NCBI RefSeq assembly: GCF_035573695.1
Contig: NZ_CP121694.1
Span: 3,356,001 to 3,420,000, forward strand
Length of the DNA stretch: 64,000 bases
Origin: Metallumcola ferriviriculae
GTDB taxonomy: Bacteria; Bacillota; JADQBR01
Direction: 5' to 3'
This document shows, one piece after another, positions 7,688-16,715 of the stretch. Each line of letters begins with the position of its first letter. Within the stretch, counting starts at the first letter, position 1. Both the position numbers and the translations under genes were made by a program. Below the pieces are notes generated by a model. The model ran no database searches. It saw only the letters and a program-made list of their open reading frames with translations, and was not told where the DNA came from.

Positions 7688-8495
7688 CAAACTGCCGGTT
7701 AATCGGCAATGCCAGTTACTTGAGATCAATAGAACCAGTTTTTATTACACACCTAAAGAACCTGACAGAGAGCGCGAAAATATGATTAAAAACAGGCTTG
7801 ATTACTGGCATACCAAGATGCCATATCTAGGGGTTAGGAAGCTTCGCAAAAAGCTACAGAATGAAGACCACATTAAGGTTGGCCGTAAGTTAATTAAACG
7901 CTATATGGACGAAATGGGAATATATGCGGTCTATCCTAAACCCAACCTGTCAAAGCGTAATAAGCAGCACAAAATCTATCCTTACCTGTTAAGAAACCTA
8001 GATATTAATCGGGCAAACCAGGTTTGGGCCATTGACATTACCTACATTAAGATGGGCAGAAGTCATATGTATCTAACAGCCGTCATCGACTGGTATAGTC
8101 GTTACATAGTAGGCTGGGAACTATCAGATACTTTGGACACCGCACCGGTGTTAGCAGCAGTTAAAGAAGCTATCAACAGATACGGCACGCCGGAAATTAT
8201 CAACAGCGATCAGGGGTCTCAGTTCACAAGCGCTGATTACACAGAATATTTAAAGAGCGTGAACATCAGACAAAGCATGGACGGCAAGGCCCGTTGGATT
8301 GATAATGTTATCATAGAGCGATGGTTTAGAAGTCTAAAAACCGAACAAATCTACACACATGAATATCTAACACCTAGAGACCTAAGGATCGGTATTAGAG
8401 AATATATCCAGGAATATAATACAGAACGGCCGCATCAAACCCATGACTACCTAACCCCTCAAGAAGTCTATCAGGGGATAAGCAAAGCAGCCTAA
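7608..8495 (+). CDS. IS3-family transposase OrfB (integrase core)
   Basis: The frame encodes the DDE catalytic domain: VWAIDITYIKMG (first D), IINSDQGSQFTS (second D) and IIERWFRSLKTEQIY (E). An N-terminal HTH_21-like segment (YWHTKMPYLGVRKLRKKL) precedes it. The product probably exists as an OrfAB fusion made by -1 frameshifting on the A9 run at 7625-7633; the ATG at 7608 is unlikely to be used alone. All three catalytic residues are present, so the element may be functional. Confidence 0.9.
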   Translation: MRMTGSKKNLKKFLGSTGRLSLVSKNNKLPVNRQCQLLEINRTSFYYTPKEPDRERENMIKNRLDYWHTKMPYLGVRKLRKKLQNEDHIKVGRKLIKRYMDEMGIYAVYPKPNLSKRNKQHKIYPYLLRNLDINRANQVWAIDITYIKMGRSHMYLTAVIDWYSRYIVGWELSDTLDTAPVLAAVKEAINRYGTPEIINSDQGSQFTSADYTEYLKSVNIRQSMDGKARWIDNVIIERWFRSLKTEQIYTHEYLTPRDLRIGIREYIQEYNTERPHQTHDYLTPQEVYQGISKAA

Positions 8496-8684
8496 TAATA
8501 GCAAGACATATATCAAAGTCAAGTAGTCTGATGGATAGTGCCGCCATGTGGACAACCCTCCGCTACGCTCCAGGTTGACGCACAAGGCTTGGACAACAAA
8601 AACCGTGTTGTCCACACTCTCCACAGCCTCGGCGACTGGTCTAAAGTTTACGATGACGATAAAATCATTTAAATGGGAATATCT
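8496..8684. other. Non-coding 3' segment of the IS3 element with a hairpin
   Basis: About 190 bp separate the orfB stop from the right terminal repeat, long for an IS3 element. It contains a perfect 8-bp hairpin (TGGACAAC at 8590 with GTTGTCCA at 8607) and more GTGGACAA-like copies at about 8548, but no reading frame of note. The purpose is unknown. Confidence 0.5.
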
Positions 8685-8788
8685 GGTTCACTTAGAAAAT
8701 TAAAATTTCTGTCTTGACAAGGGGGACACTTTAACGTGCCTTGGAGTATCTGTATCACTTGATAGAAAACACATGGCACGGACAGCTT

Positions 8789-11700
8789 TTATAGTTGTTC
8801 ATTAATCCTAGCAATAAATTTTATACAAAAATCTTTCCACGTAAAATTTTCACTTTCCTCATTCATTTTAATATACGTTATTGGGAATTTAATATTGCCG
8901 TATCCTGTGATCCAGTTTGAGTGCATCTCTAATATTCTATTTAAGCCTTCAACTTTCTCTTCCTGTGATAATTTACTGTAAAAATTAAAAGAGAAATGAT
9001 TCAAATCATTATGTAAAGCATACAATTTTGAGTCCTCACTATATATGTTATTTTCAAAATAATGATCAATAATATCATTCAGTAAAGCTTTAGTCTGGTC
9101 TTGCGTTAAATAAGGAAATATAATTTCGAAAAGTCTATCAGCACCATCATATTCCCAGTCAGGAGCTTTTCTTTCATGAACTAAAAGATCAATTATCTCT
9201 TGAACATAATCAAGTATATTTTCCGTAGATGTCAGTTCTACCTTTTTAATTAATCCAATTGCGAAATCCCATCTAAATGTGTTCTTTTCATTAACGCACT
9301 TCCATTTTAGTAATTCAAGAGCTTCACTACACGTTTTTTCTCCTACTTCATCGATAAATTTTGCTGCGGTAGTATTTACATCAGACTTACTATACCATCT
9401 CTCTGGAATAATAAGTGCAGTATAAGATATATCACTTCTTTCTTGTGAATACTCTAGTTCTGCTATTTCTTTCATTTTCTCCCCAATATCTACATAACCT
9501 AGTCTACTAGCAGCTAATTCGATTGTCCTCCTTACATCAGAAATATACGCACATCTTATTTCATTCTCGGAATCATAAGGCTTAGGGCTCTTAGAAACGT
9601 AAAATACATCAGTTGCAATTGACCATAAAGACAGGAGTTCCTCTTCTGAGAAGTTATCATGCTCAAGGCTAGCTATTATTCCATCAAAAACCGTTTGTAC
9701 CCAACCCCTATCCCAATACTGATTCGAAAGAGCAAATTCCCAAAGGGATTTTGCACCAAAATGTCCAGCAGAAGCTGCTACCGCTGCATAAATATATACC
9801 GCTGCTCTATTATCACCGGTTTTCGATGCATAATCAGAAATATTTAAAAGTTTTAAGCCTATCGTTTCCCAGTATGGTTTATTTGCAACGTCAAGGCCGT
9901 TATACCATTTTAAAGGTGTGTACAAAGAGTATTCTTTTCGACCAACATATCCAACCAATTTTGTTTCAAGCATACTCTTTATAACATTTGCTTCTTCGGT
10001 CCACCCCATGTCTAATGCCTTCGGTATAAATATTGAAGAAATCCAATGCAATTCATATAATTCTTGATTCCATATTAAACCTTGTTCGCCCATCCAGTGA
10101 TTAAAAACGTCCTTCAAAGCCTCTTCTTGATTATTAACTTTTAGATAATTCCACCAGATATCAATGTTTTTTAGTGTTTCAATGACTCTAACATTTCGTA
10201 TGATCAAATTTACTAACTCTTTTTTTAATGAACTGGTTAATAGATGGTCAATAGAAATAATACCCTTTAGTAGAAACTCCTGAGCAGCGGGTCCACCTAT
10301 TTCGATGTTGCCTACTGGCTCCTTTCTATCAAATATTTGATCTACAAATGCTCTAAAATCATCCTGACCAATAATTCCTTCCTTATTATCAAAAATTGTA
10401 GATACCAAAAATCCAAAGAATCTGCTTGATTCTAATAAGTTAAATGCAGAATAGTATCCTCTATCTTTGTAGGTTAATTTACCTTCACGGAACGATATAA
10501 TCCCCTCATTAACAGTTTTATGCTCTGCCTGTCCATAATAACTTAAAATAAAAGTTATTCTTGCGAAGCTCTCAAATATTTTTTCATTATAACGTTCACT
10601 TTCTTCTATTACTAAGAATTTGAATCTTTGCTCTAATACTTTTCTAATACATTTCTCCGCCATTTTTTCTTTTTTATGTAAAATGGCCCACGAAGAAAGC
10701 TTTACCTGAACATGGCACGACATTTTTTCAATTGGATGCTTTTCCAATATGTTTTCAATGGCCTCAATCTTGTCATTCTCAATCAATTCAATGAAAAATT
10801 CATCAAAGTCTGCTTTAAAATAAACCTCTATATTTTTAAGAGTGTACTCAATTTGGTCATCCGATAAGTATTTTCTACCTTCGTTAAGCCATCCGCTTGT
10901 AAATATAGCTCTGTATTTCCCCGAATTCTCTGTTGCTTCACTTTTGTCAAGTCCAGCAAAATTAATACCAGTTACTCTTGATATCTCACCCCACATCTTC
11001 AATATTTGTTCAATATCCTTATTTCGTTGTGCCTGAATTGGCACACCATCTTCTGGTTTTTCAGTATTATTGTTATTCAATAGCAGAACTAGCTCATCTG
11101 GCGTAAGGTTACCAAACCAGCGAAACAACATACTTTTAGCTCTTTCAACTTCTTTAAATTGAATTAGTGTCTTAGCCTCCAAAAGCACATTGGTAACGAT
11201 ACTTGTATTAAATAACTTCCTATTTAATACTTTCTTTTCATTTCGTAAAGCGACTGGTAACTCCGAATCGTCCTCATGTATCTTGTCTTCCCACTGAAGT
11301 GAGGCTTGATATTGAAATAAAGTATCTACAGCACAACTTAACGAAAGTACAGTTTTAAAGTCCCTCAATTCTCTCATCGATAACAGCGTAATTTTAAGCT
11401 GTTCAAATAATTCAGTCATAGGCCTTTTATATTTTATTGCCTCAACAATATAATTTTCGTCGTAGAATTTAATGAAATCACTTTCTCTTTTTGCGTACTG
11501 CAAAAGTTGAAACCCAATCTCATGTTTCAACTTAATATCGTCACCCCGGGTTAGAAAATAGTCTGCCAGACGGCTAGAAATAGTTACAAAATTATCAGGA
11601 TCTCTTTTAATATAATTATCGAGATATATCCTTACATCGTTATGAAATACTCTATATTCATTATTTTCTCTTATAACAATAGGGTAAAGACGATTTAAAA

Positions 11701-13486
11701 CTGCTTTCCAAGCTAACTCAGGAATATTTTCATCTTTAAATATATCTGTTAATAATATTGGAGTTATCTTCTTATTTATAAGAGCAAGTGTTCCTGCTAA
11801 TAGGGTATCAATATAAAAAATTTCTCCTGGTAACTGTGTTTTAGTTTCTTTCCAAATGTACTCATAATAAGATTGTATGCCACTGGATATTCCTGATTCA
11901 TTAAGTTTAGTTTCTAACTCATCTAAATTTGAGCAATGTGCTACTTCATAAACTGCAAATACCGCCGATAGCGTATTGCCAGATACAGCCTTATTAATGA
12001 TTTTGACTGCAAAATCTATTCCTTCTGGTGGGAAGTTTTGGTTAACGTTTAGGAAGAGTTGTTTTATATCATTTTCATTAATTGGAGGCACTTCTATATG
12101 TAAAACTGTGTCTTTATTTGAAAGCCAATCAGGGTAGGCATCATATTGCATAATAGGTTGTCCAGATATCAAAAAGGTTACGTTTTCAGGAACTCCATTT
12201 GGCGGAACCAGCGTCGTTAAAAATGTATTCGTATTGCCTGAACGGGCAGCATGGTCGATGCCATCAATAGCAATTACAGTGGTATTACCAGTTTCATCTG
12301 CAAGAATTTGAGAAAGCCTTAAGACTTCATTTCTTAAGTCGTCAATACTTTCTAAAAGCTCGTTCGTAACAGGTACATTGTACTTTGAGAGTTTACCGGT
12401 GAATAAATTTCTAAGTTCAACTAAAAAATTGCCCCATAAAGCTCTTGGATCACTTATTCCTTTATCAGCTGATAAATATAAATCATCTGCAGATAATGGT
12501 TTGAAGGCATGAAACCTTAAGGTGATTACAGAATCACTTTTATTGGCCAAGTGACTTACTATATTTGTTTTTCCTGAACCAGGATCACCATACAAAAAAA
12601 TAACCGGGGCTTCTCTATCAACTAACTTGCGCTCTAATTCATTCGTAAAATCAATTCTTGAAGAAAAAAATGGTTCACAAGTCTTTAAGTCATGTTCACC
12701 TTGTATTTTATCACCATATAGCGACAACGCTTCAAATAAATCTTCTCGTGTTATCTCTTGTTTGTCGCGAACAGTTGTCGTCCACTTACGCAAGGCGGCA
12801 CAAAGTTTTTGATCTAACTGTTTTGCAACCCTTATATGTACCTTAAAATATTTAGATAATTTGTCTGAAATCTTATCTATAATTTCATCAAGCTCATCTT
12901 GGTTAGTCTTGATATCGAGCGTCCTTAAAAAATTTAATTTTTTGTCATCAGTATTAAGCGAGTTTATTTCTTCTTTCCAAATTTTCCACGCCGTCTCCCA
13001 TCTAGCTGGAACTTCTATTTCTGACAAAGTGGTTATATCTGTCAACTGAGTATTAATTAATTCCAAGAACCCTTTTAATGGTGGTCTCTCATACTTTACG
13101 TTTTCATTATCAACTCCGCTACTCTTATATACTCCTATTTTTCTATTAGTATATAAAATCGCTTTGCAGCTAACATACCCTTTTTCTTGTGCATTTTGCC
13201 AATCACTACACATTGAATTTAAGAGAGACTTTTTGCTTTCAGTTTTATAAACCATATCTCCAAATGTGATCGAATCTGATTCTCGTGTATGTTTAATTTG
13301 TATGCAACTTGCATCATCGTTGTTGTAGACCACAACAACATCATCTAATCCTTGCAGATCATTTGCTTGGAGAATTACATGTTTAATATTATTATCAGGA
13401 TTTAACATGTCAAGTGCATGTAATAATCCAATAGACCATTCGTACCAATACGGATCTCCGATACCTGCAGTTGAGTTAGTAGCCAT
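8789..13486 (-). CDS. STAND NTPase with N-terminal Cap4-like nuclease and long helical C-terminus (Avs-like)
   Basis: A 1565-aa protein. Residues 1-120 resemble the Cap4/DUF4297 PD-(D/E)xK nuclease: GLDDVVVVY (D48/D49) and CIQIKHT (Q63-x-K65). Around 280-560 lies a P-loop NTPase of STAND type with Walker A YGDPGSGKTN (about 300-308) and Walker B TVIAIDGIDH (about 403-412). The remaining 1000 residues are helical, repeat-like and without motifs I recognise, as expected for a sensor region. Nuclease-STAND-repeat architecture is that of Avs-type antiviral proteins, which sense conserved phage proteins and then degrade DNA. The start at 13486 has AGGAGGGA eight bases upstream; the frame is open to 13609 without such a site. 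It is the last gene of a four-gene operon, 43 bp after the glycosylase gene. The nuclease and Avs labels are inferred from motifs. Confidence 0.78.
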   Translation of the reverse strand: MATNSTAGIGDPYWYEWSIGLLHALDMLNPDNNIKHVILQANDLQGLDDVVVVYNNDDASCIQIKHTRESDSITFGDMVYKTESKKSLLNSMCSDWQNAQEKGYVSCKAILYTNRKIGVYKSSGVDNENVKYERPPLKGFLELINTQLTDITTLSEIEVPARWETAWKIWKEEINSLNTDDKKLNFLRTLDIKTNQDELDEIIDKISDKLSKYFKVHIRVAKQLDQKLCAALRKWTTTVRDKQEITREDLFEALSLYGDKIQGEHDLKTCEPFFSSRIDFTNELERKLVDREAPVIFLYGDPGSGKTNIVSHLANKSDSVITLRFHAFKPLSADDLYLSADKGISDPRALWGNFLVELRNLFTGKLSKYNVPVTNELLESIDDLRNEVLRLSQILADETGNTTVIAIDGIDHAARSGNTNTFLTTLVPPNGVPENVTFLISGQPIMQYDAYPDWLSNKDTVLHIEVPPINENDIKQLFLNVNQNFPPEGIDFAVKIINKAVSGNTLSAVFAVYEVAHCSNLDELETKLNESGISSGIQSYYEYIWKETKTQLPGEIFYIDTLLAGTLALINKKITPILLTDIFKDENIPELAWKAVLNRLYPIVIRENNEYRVFHNDVRIYLDNYIKRDPDNFVTISSRLADYFLTRGDDIKLKHEIGFQLLQYAKRESDFIKFYDENYIVEAIKYKRPMTELFEQLKITLLSMRELRDFKTVLSLSCAVDTLFQYQASLQWEDKIHEDDSELPVALRNEKKVLNRKLFNTSIVTNVLLEAKTLIQFKEVERAKSMLFRWFGNLTPDELVLLLNNNNTEKPEDGVPIQAQRNKDIEQILKMWGEISRVTGINFAGLDKSEATENSGKYRAIFTSGWLNEGRKYLSDDQIEYTLKNIEVYFKADFDEFFIELIENDKIEAIENILEKHPIEKMSCHVQVKLSSWAILHKKEKMAEKCIRKVLEQRFKFLVIEESERYNEKIFESFARITFILSYYGQAEHKTVNEGIISFREGKLTYKDRGYYSAFNLLESSRFFGFLVSTIFDNKEGIIGQDDFRAFVDQIFDRKEPVGNIEIGGPAAQEFLLKGIISIDHLLTSSLKKELVNLIIRNVRVIETLKNIDIWWNYLKVNNQEEALKDVFNHWMGEQGLIWNQELYELHWISSIFIPKALDMGWTEEANVIKSMLETKLVGYVGRKEYSLYTPLKWYNGLDVANKPYWETIGLKLLNISDYASKTGDNRAAVYIYAAVAASAGHFGAKSLWEFALSNQYWDRGWVQTVFDGIIASLEHDNFSEEELLSLWSIATDVFYVSKSPKPYDSENEIRCAYISDVRRTIELAASRLGYVDIGEKMKEIAELEYSQERSDISYTALIIPERWYSKSDVNTTAAKFIDEVGEKTCSEALELLKWKCVNEKNTFRWDFAIGLIKKVELTSTENILDYVQEIIDLLVHERKAPDWEYDGADRLFEIIFPYLTQDQTKALLNDIIDHYFENNIYSEDSKLYALHNDLNHFSFNFYSKLSQEEKVEGLNRILEMHSNWITGYGNIKFPITYIKMNEESENFTWKDFCIKFIARINEQL

Positions 13487-13529
13487 ATATGATCCCTCCT
13501 CCTTAATTATAGGATTCATCTTACTTGCT

Positions 13530-14257
13530 CTATAAAATCTTTTTACAGTCATTACAAATAATACATTCTTCACAATTTGAATGATTAGGCCTACACCACG
13601 TTCTTCCAATTTCCCAACAGGAGAAATCGATAATCCCTGGAAACTCCGGATTCAGCTCCCTTGCCCTATAAATAACTGAATCAAGATCAGCATCGTAACT
13701 CACCAGGCCTGTCCGCCTCATTACCCTTAAAATATGTACATCGGGAGATATGTCTATTGAATAGTAATCAGAAAAAGGGACCTTAAACTGCCGGGCCAGA
13801 ATATTTGCAGCCATAGTAGCAATTTTCTTCCCGCTACCTTTAAACTGTAGAAAATCGTAGGCGACCTTTGCACTACTTGAATTGTTGCTCCAAATACGGG
13901 ATGCATCCCCATTATACTTTGCTTTTATATCATGAACAGCCTCGTAAAAGACAGAGGCCATTGTGTCATTGAATCTATGCAGCGTATTGTTATTAAATAT
14001 TTCTTTATAACTATCCAAAGAAACGGATGCTAAATCATCTATATCAAAGCTACCAATTATGCTTTTTATTCTATATGGGATTGACCATGCACGTTCCGCT
14101 TTCATCTGTCTGTCCATTAAGCAGGCTAAAACATATGCATGTGGAATACATTAAGAAAATCATTTTGTACTTTATCATCCACCAAATGGACTGAATGCCT
14201 TTCCGGGTCTTTAAAACGCTCTTTTCCAATGGTCACCAGTAGATGTTCTCCCACCAT
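13530..14257 (-). pseudogene. Iron-sulfur HhH-GPD DNA glycosylase, frameshifted near its N-terminus
   Basis: The main frame (to 14117 and open to about 14146) reads PHAYVLACLMDRQMKAERAW, then the helix-hairpin-helix FKGSGKKIATMAANIL with a lysine where Nth has its catalytic lysine. SIDISPDVHILRVMRRTGL follows with the catalytic aspartate, then a C-x6-C-x2-C-x5-C cluster motif near the end. This is an endonuclease III-like base-excision enzyme. The upstream frame starts at ATG 14257 with GGAGG six bases before it and reads IGKERFKDPERHSVHLVDD. That frame hits TAG after about 44 codons. The two join if one base is added near 14145. The gene is thus damaged, or a sequencing error or programmed shift is present. 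It lies between the 101-aa gene and the STAND nuclease gene, same strand, so it probably belongs to that defence operon. Confidence 0.75.
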
Positions 14258-14284
14258 ATCCCTCCTCTCAATAAAACTACACCA

Positions 14285-14590
14285 TCAAATTTCATAGCCG
14301 AATTCTCTAAGTCTCTTTATACAAATATCCCTCTCAGCATTTGTAAACAGCTCTGCAAACTCATCCTTTAAAACAAGAGCTTCCACGGATAAGTCCAATC
14401 TTTTATTTTCCCACAAAACCTCAAAACCGTATGTTCCACCTTCTTTTGAAATCAGTTGTTTTGCAGCTAGAAGTCCACCCTTTTGTGCTACCAGTTGCAT
14501 AAATCTTGCCGCATTATACCCGAGTTCCTTCTTGGCGGTAAAATATATGTTTTTCATTTCTTCATTGAATTTGTTCTCCAAAAGTGTCAT
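14285..14590 (-). CDS. Conserved hypothetical protein of the defence operon
   Basis: A 101-aa soluble protein with ARFMQLVAQKGGLLAAKQLI, YGFEVLWENKRLDLSVEALV and ERDICIKRLREFGYEI. The pattern (KGG...AAK.LI, GF..LWE..RLDLSVE, ...R.RL...GY) is one I have seen in scattered bacterial proteins without a known function. The ATG has GGGAGGG seven bases upstream. It lies 36 bp after the regulator gene and 27 bp before the glycosylase start, supporting co-transcription. It could be an adaptor or DNA-associated partner; that is a guess. Confidence 0.65.
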   Translation of the reverse strand: MTLLENKFNEEMKNIYFTAKKELGYNAARFMQLVAQKGGLLAAKQLISKEGGTYGFEVLWENKRLDLSVEALVLKDEFAELFTNAERDICIKRLREFGYEI

Positions 14591-14626
14591 GACTAGCCCT
14601 CCCCTTTTTTGAAATCTAACTTAACT

Positions 14627-15031
14627 CTAAACCATTTTCAATTTAATCATGTTCCCCGGCAAGGCTTCAAACATCTCCGGATAATGACCGCATCTTGCCC
14701 GGATCTGGTTATATTGTGCTTTTCCTCCATTTTTCTGTCTGTATAGCCCTCTATTAAAAATCTCATCTGCCAGGGCAGCAGCATGCATTGTACTATCCAC
14801 CGCTTCTAAAAGCACAATTTTCATCGCTTCTTGCAATGTATATTTTGGTGTCTCTATATTAGCTTCTTGTTCAATCGCGCCCATATTAGCATCGTATTTC
14901 AGGATAATGTAAACCGGTTGGTTGTCCTTAAGTAGAACCACCTTCCCGTTCTTTTCAACTGTCTGAAATACAGAATCAGCATCCACTTTGATTCGGTCAA
15001 AAGCTACAAGGCTATCTAGCTTAATTTCCAT
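14627..15031 (-). CDS. Phd/YefM-like N-terminus fused to a HARE-type winged helix; likely operon regulator
   Basis: A 134-aa protein. Residues 1-50 resemble Phd/YefM antitoxin DNA-binding domains (VVLLKDNQPVYIILKYD). Residues 65-134 (YTLQEAMKIVLLEAVDSTMH, ADEIFNRGLYRQKNGGKA, YNQIRARCGHYPEMFEAL) look like a HARE-HTH domain, seen in restriction and transcription factors. No toxin is encoded beside it. It is the first gene of the four-gene operon and sits behind a promoter with inverted and direct repeats, so an autoregulatory role is likely. The ATG has GAGGTG upstream. Confidence 0.7.
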   Translation of the reverse strand: MEIKLDSLVAFDRIKVDADSVFQTVEKNGKVVLLKDNQPVYIILKYDANMGAIEQEANIETPKYTLQEAMKIVLLEAVDSTMHAAALADEIFNRGLYRQKNGGKAQYNQIRARCGHYPEMFEALPGNMIKLKMV

Positions 15032-15050
15032 AATTTATCACCTCGAATAA

Positions 15051-15119
15051 AGAGTATCAATTGTAAAACAATTTGTCAATACAATTGTATGAACAAAATA
15101 GTTATTTGTATGAACAAAA
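15051..15119 (-). promoter_or_regulatory. Promoter and repeat-rich operator of the defence operon
   Basis: On the minus strand TTGACA (15074-15079) and TACTCT (15051-15056) are separated by 17 bp. Between them lies the inverted repeat AATTGTTTTACAATT. Upstream are two direct copies of TTTTGTTCATACAA (plus-strand positions 15085-15098 and 15106-15119, 21 bp apart). These are probable binding sites for the Phd-like regulator encoded immediately downstream. Confidence 0.6.
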
Positions 15120-15158
15120 GCACCGATGAGTCTTACTTCAAGGCTCTACCGGTGCTTT
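15117..15158 (-). terminator. Terminator of the recombinase remnant
   Basis: Minus-strand hairpin with stem AAAGCACCG / CGGTGCTTTT just downstream of the recombinase stop at 15175. It insulates the defence operon promoter from transcription reading in from the right. Confidence 0.65.
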
Positions 15159-16312
15159 AATGTTCTTATATTGCTCACCCTAATATCTCTTTCAGCTCAA
15201 TTCCACTTCTAAAAATAAAGGTTGCTTCAACCAATGAATGAATCACTACCTTTTCAACCAGTCGTCTAAATAAAGCTGCATCAAATTTTGTGATCGGAGT
15301 TTCGCCCGAGTTTAGGAATTCCTCCATCTCATCAATTCTTTTCTGTCTCATGACTTCTGAAAGCTCTGCTTCCTCTATCGCAGCCTTACGCTCTCGGATT
15401 TTATCCATTTCTTCTGATACCCTTATATATTCAGCTTCATAAGCTGCAGTCCCGGTTCCAGCTCGTGCATTCAACCTTACTAGTCACCTCCTGCCCCAAT
15501 TCTTCTAGCCGGTCATTTAACTCCCAATCGTAAACTCCTGCTCCACCTGCTCTATCCCAGTTTTAATATTTTCAAGCAATTGCTGCAGGAATGCCCGCTC
15601 CCCACCAATAGCTCTGTTCATGGCTCGAATAAAAGCCTTTTCAAGGTCTTTTTCCTTTACATCCTTTGCCGAGCAAGCATCCAATCCGTTCAAAGCCTTA
15701 TTGGTGCATTTCCAAATGTAGCTTTTAGTTTTACCAGTTCCCCAGCAAGAACGCTGGAGTTTTGCACCGCAGTTGTAGCAAAATAGCATCCCGGAAAAAG
15801 GATACTTGCAGCCATATTGATTTTTACCAGTGCTAGAATAGCCTCGAATGAAAGACCTTCTTCTAAACTCAGCCTGGACAGCCGCAAAATCATCGCTTGA
15901 TGATCGGTTCATGGCTTTCAGATACATAATAGTTTTGAACAATCCCGTTTATTTCTTACACGCTTTTTGGTAAGGAAATCAACAGTATAGTCTTTTGAAG
16001 CCTTGCATCTCCCTTATATTTTTCATTTTTAAGAATCTTTATGATGTTACTTTCATGCCATTTGGTATCCCCTGCACCATTTCCCAAACCATCAAGGGTC
16101 AGCCCTTTAGCGATTTACCTGGTGCTTTTCCCCTCTAAAAACTCCCTGTATATTCGCTTCACAATTTCAGCCTGCTCCGGAACAATAACAAGATCTCCAT
16201 TTTCATTCTTTGTATATCCCAAAAATCTCTTGTGATTCACAAACACTTTTCCACTCTGAAATCTATGCACTATGCCCACCTAGTATTATGACTGAGGGCG
16301 AAAGACTCCTCT

Positions 16313-16715
16313 TGAATAATATTTTAGGATAGAGCCACTAGTGTACTCAAACAGAGCCACCTTGGTCATGGTGGGAGCCATCGTCTCAACCAATGGTTTT
16401 GCACTTTGGAGCCGCATTTATTCCACGGTCCTCTTGACAACGAGCCTCTGCCGGCATGGCGTGAGGCATCAACGGCATCACCCCTTTGGGGTCGGGCTAC
16501 GGGGGCGGGTGATGCCTGGCCTTCAGCCTAGCATGCCGGCCCTCATTATCAAGAGGCTTTCGCGGCATAAACGCTCAAGTTCATCGGGTGCGTATGCATC
16601 GGGCACGGAACAATAATGTTTGAGTGGCTCTCATAGAAGAACAGACTGGCTCTGTTAGATGCACATGGTGGCTCTAAAACATCGCACTGCTGGCTCTATC
16701 GGATGGCAATAAACA
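16313..16715. mobile_element. 403-bp IS21-like non-autonomous element (MITE-like)
   Basis: The ends are TG...CA and, compared end to end, share TGNNTA, then GATAGAGCCA and AGTG in the same register over 31 bp. Further AGAGCCA copies follow inside each end (left 16331, 16353, 16375; right, inverted, 16625, 16647, 16669, 16691), spaced about 22 bp, a pattern typical of IS21-family ends. CCTCT is duplicated on both sides (16308-16312, 16716-16720). Removing the element with one CCTCT copy joins the recombinase frame as SSLTQEESFA. It contains no transposase gene, so it must move with help from elsewhere. Confidence 0.85.
16430..16556. repeat. Long imperfect hairpin inside the MITE-like element
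   Basis: CCTCTTGACAACGAG pairs with CTCATTATCAAGAGG, CCGGCATG with CATGCCGG, and GGCATCACCC with GGGTGATGCC, giving a 127-bp GC-rich foldback. It is far richer in GC than its surroundings. A plus-strand frame across it is not a credible gene. Confidence 0.75.

Larger units (their letters stand above)
7259..8728 (+). mobile_element. IS3-family insertion sequence, 1470 bp
   Basis: The element contains overlapping orfA and orfB of IS3 type. The left end (TGTACCCATGAATTCAGAC...) and the inverted right end (TGTCCCCCTTGTCAAGAC...) both lead into AAATTTT and then CTAAGTGAACC, giving imperfect terminal inverted repeats of about 44 bp with TG...CA tips. Left repeat is 7259-7303, right repeat 8685-8728. 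No target duplication is visible in the flanks (TAA left, CTT right), so the copy may be old or one end rearranged. The right end lies 60 bp from the STAND-nuclease stop codon. Confidence 0.8.

Noticed and set aside
8729-8788. Target-site duplication or terminator beside the IS3 right end
   Set aside because: Flanks of the element do not match, and the weak GTGCC/GGCAC pairing spans a long loop without a T run.
13487-13609. N-terminal extension of the STAND nuclease to 13609
   Set aside because: The extension overlaps the glycosylase end and lacks a binding site, whereas ATG 13486 has AGGAGGGA at good spacing.
16341-16616. Plus-strand 91-codon frame in the MITE
   Set aside because: It crosses the foldback and terminal repeats, with arginine/serine-rich composition typical of random GC-rich frames.
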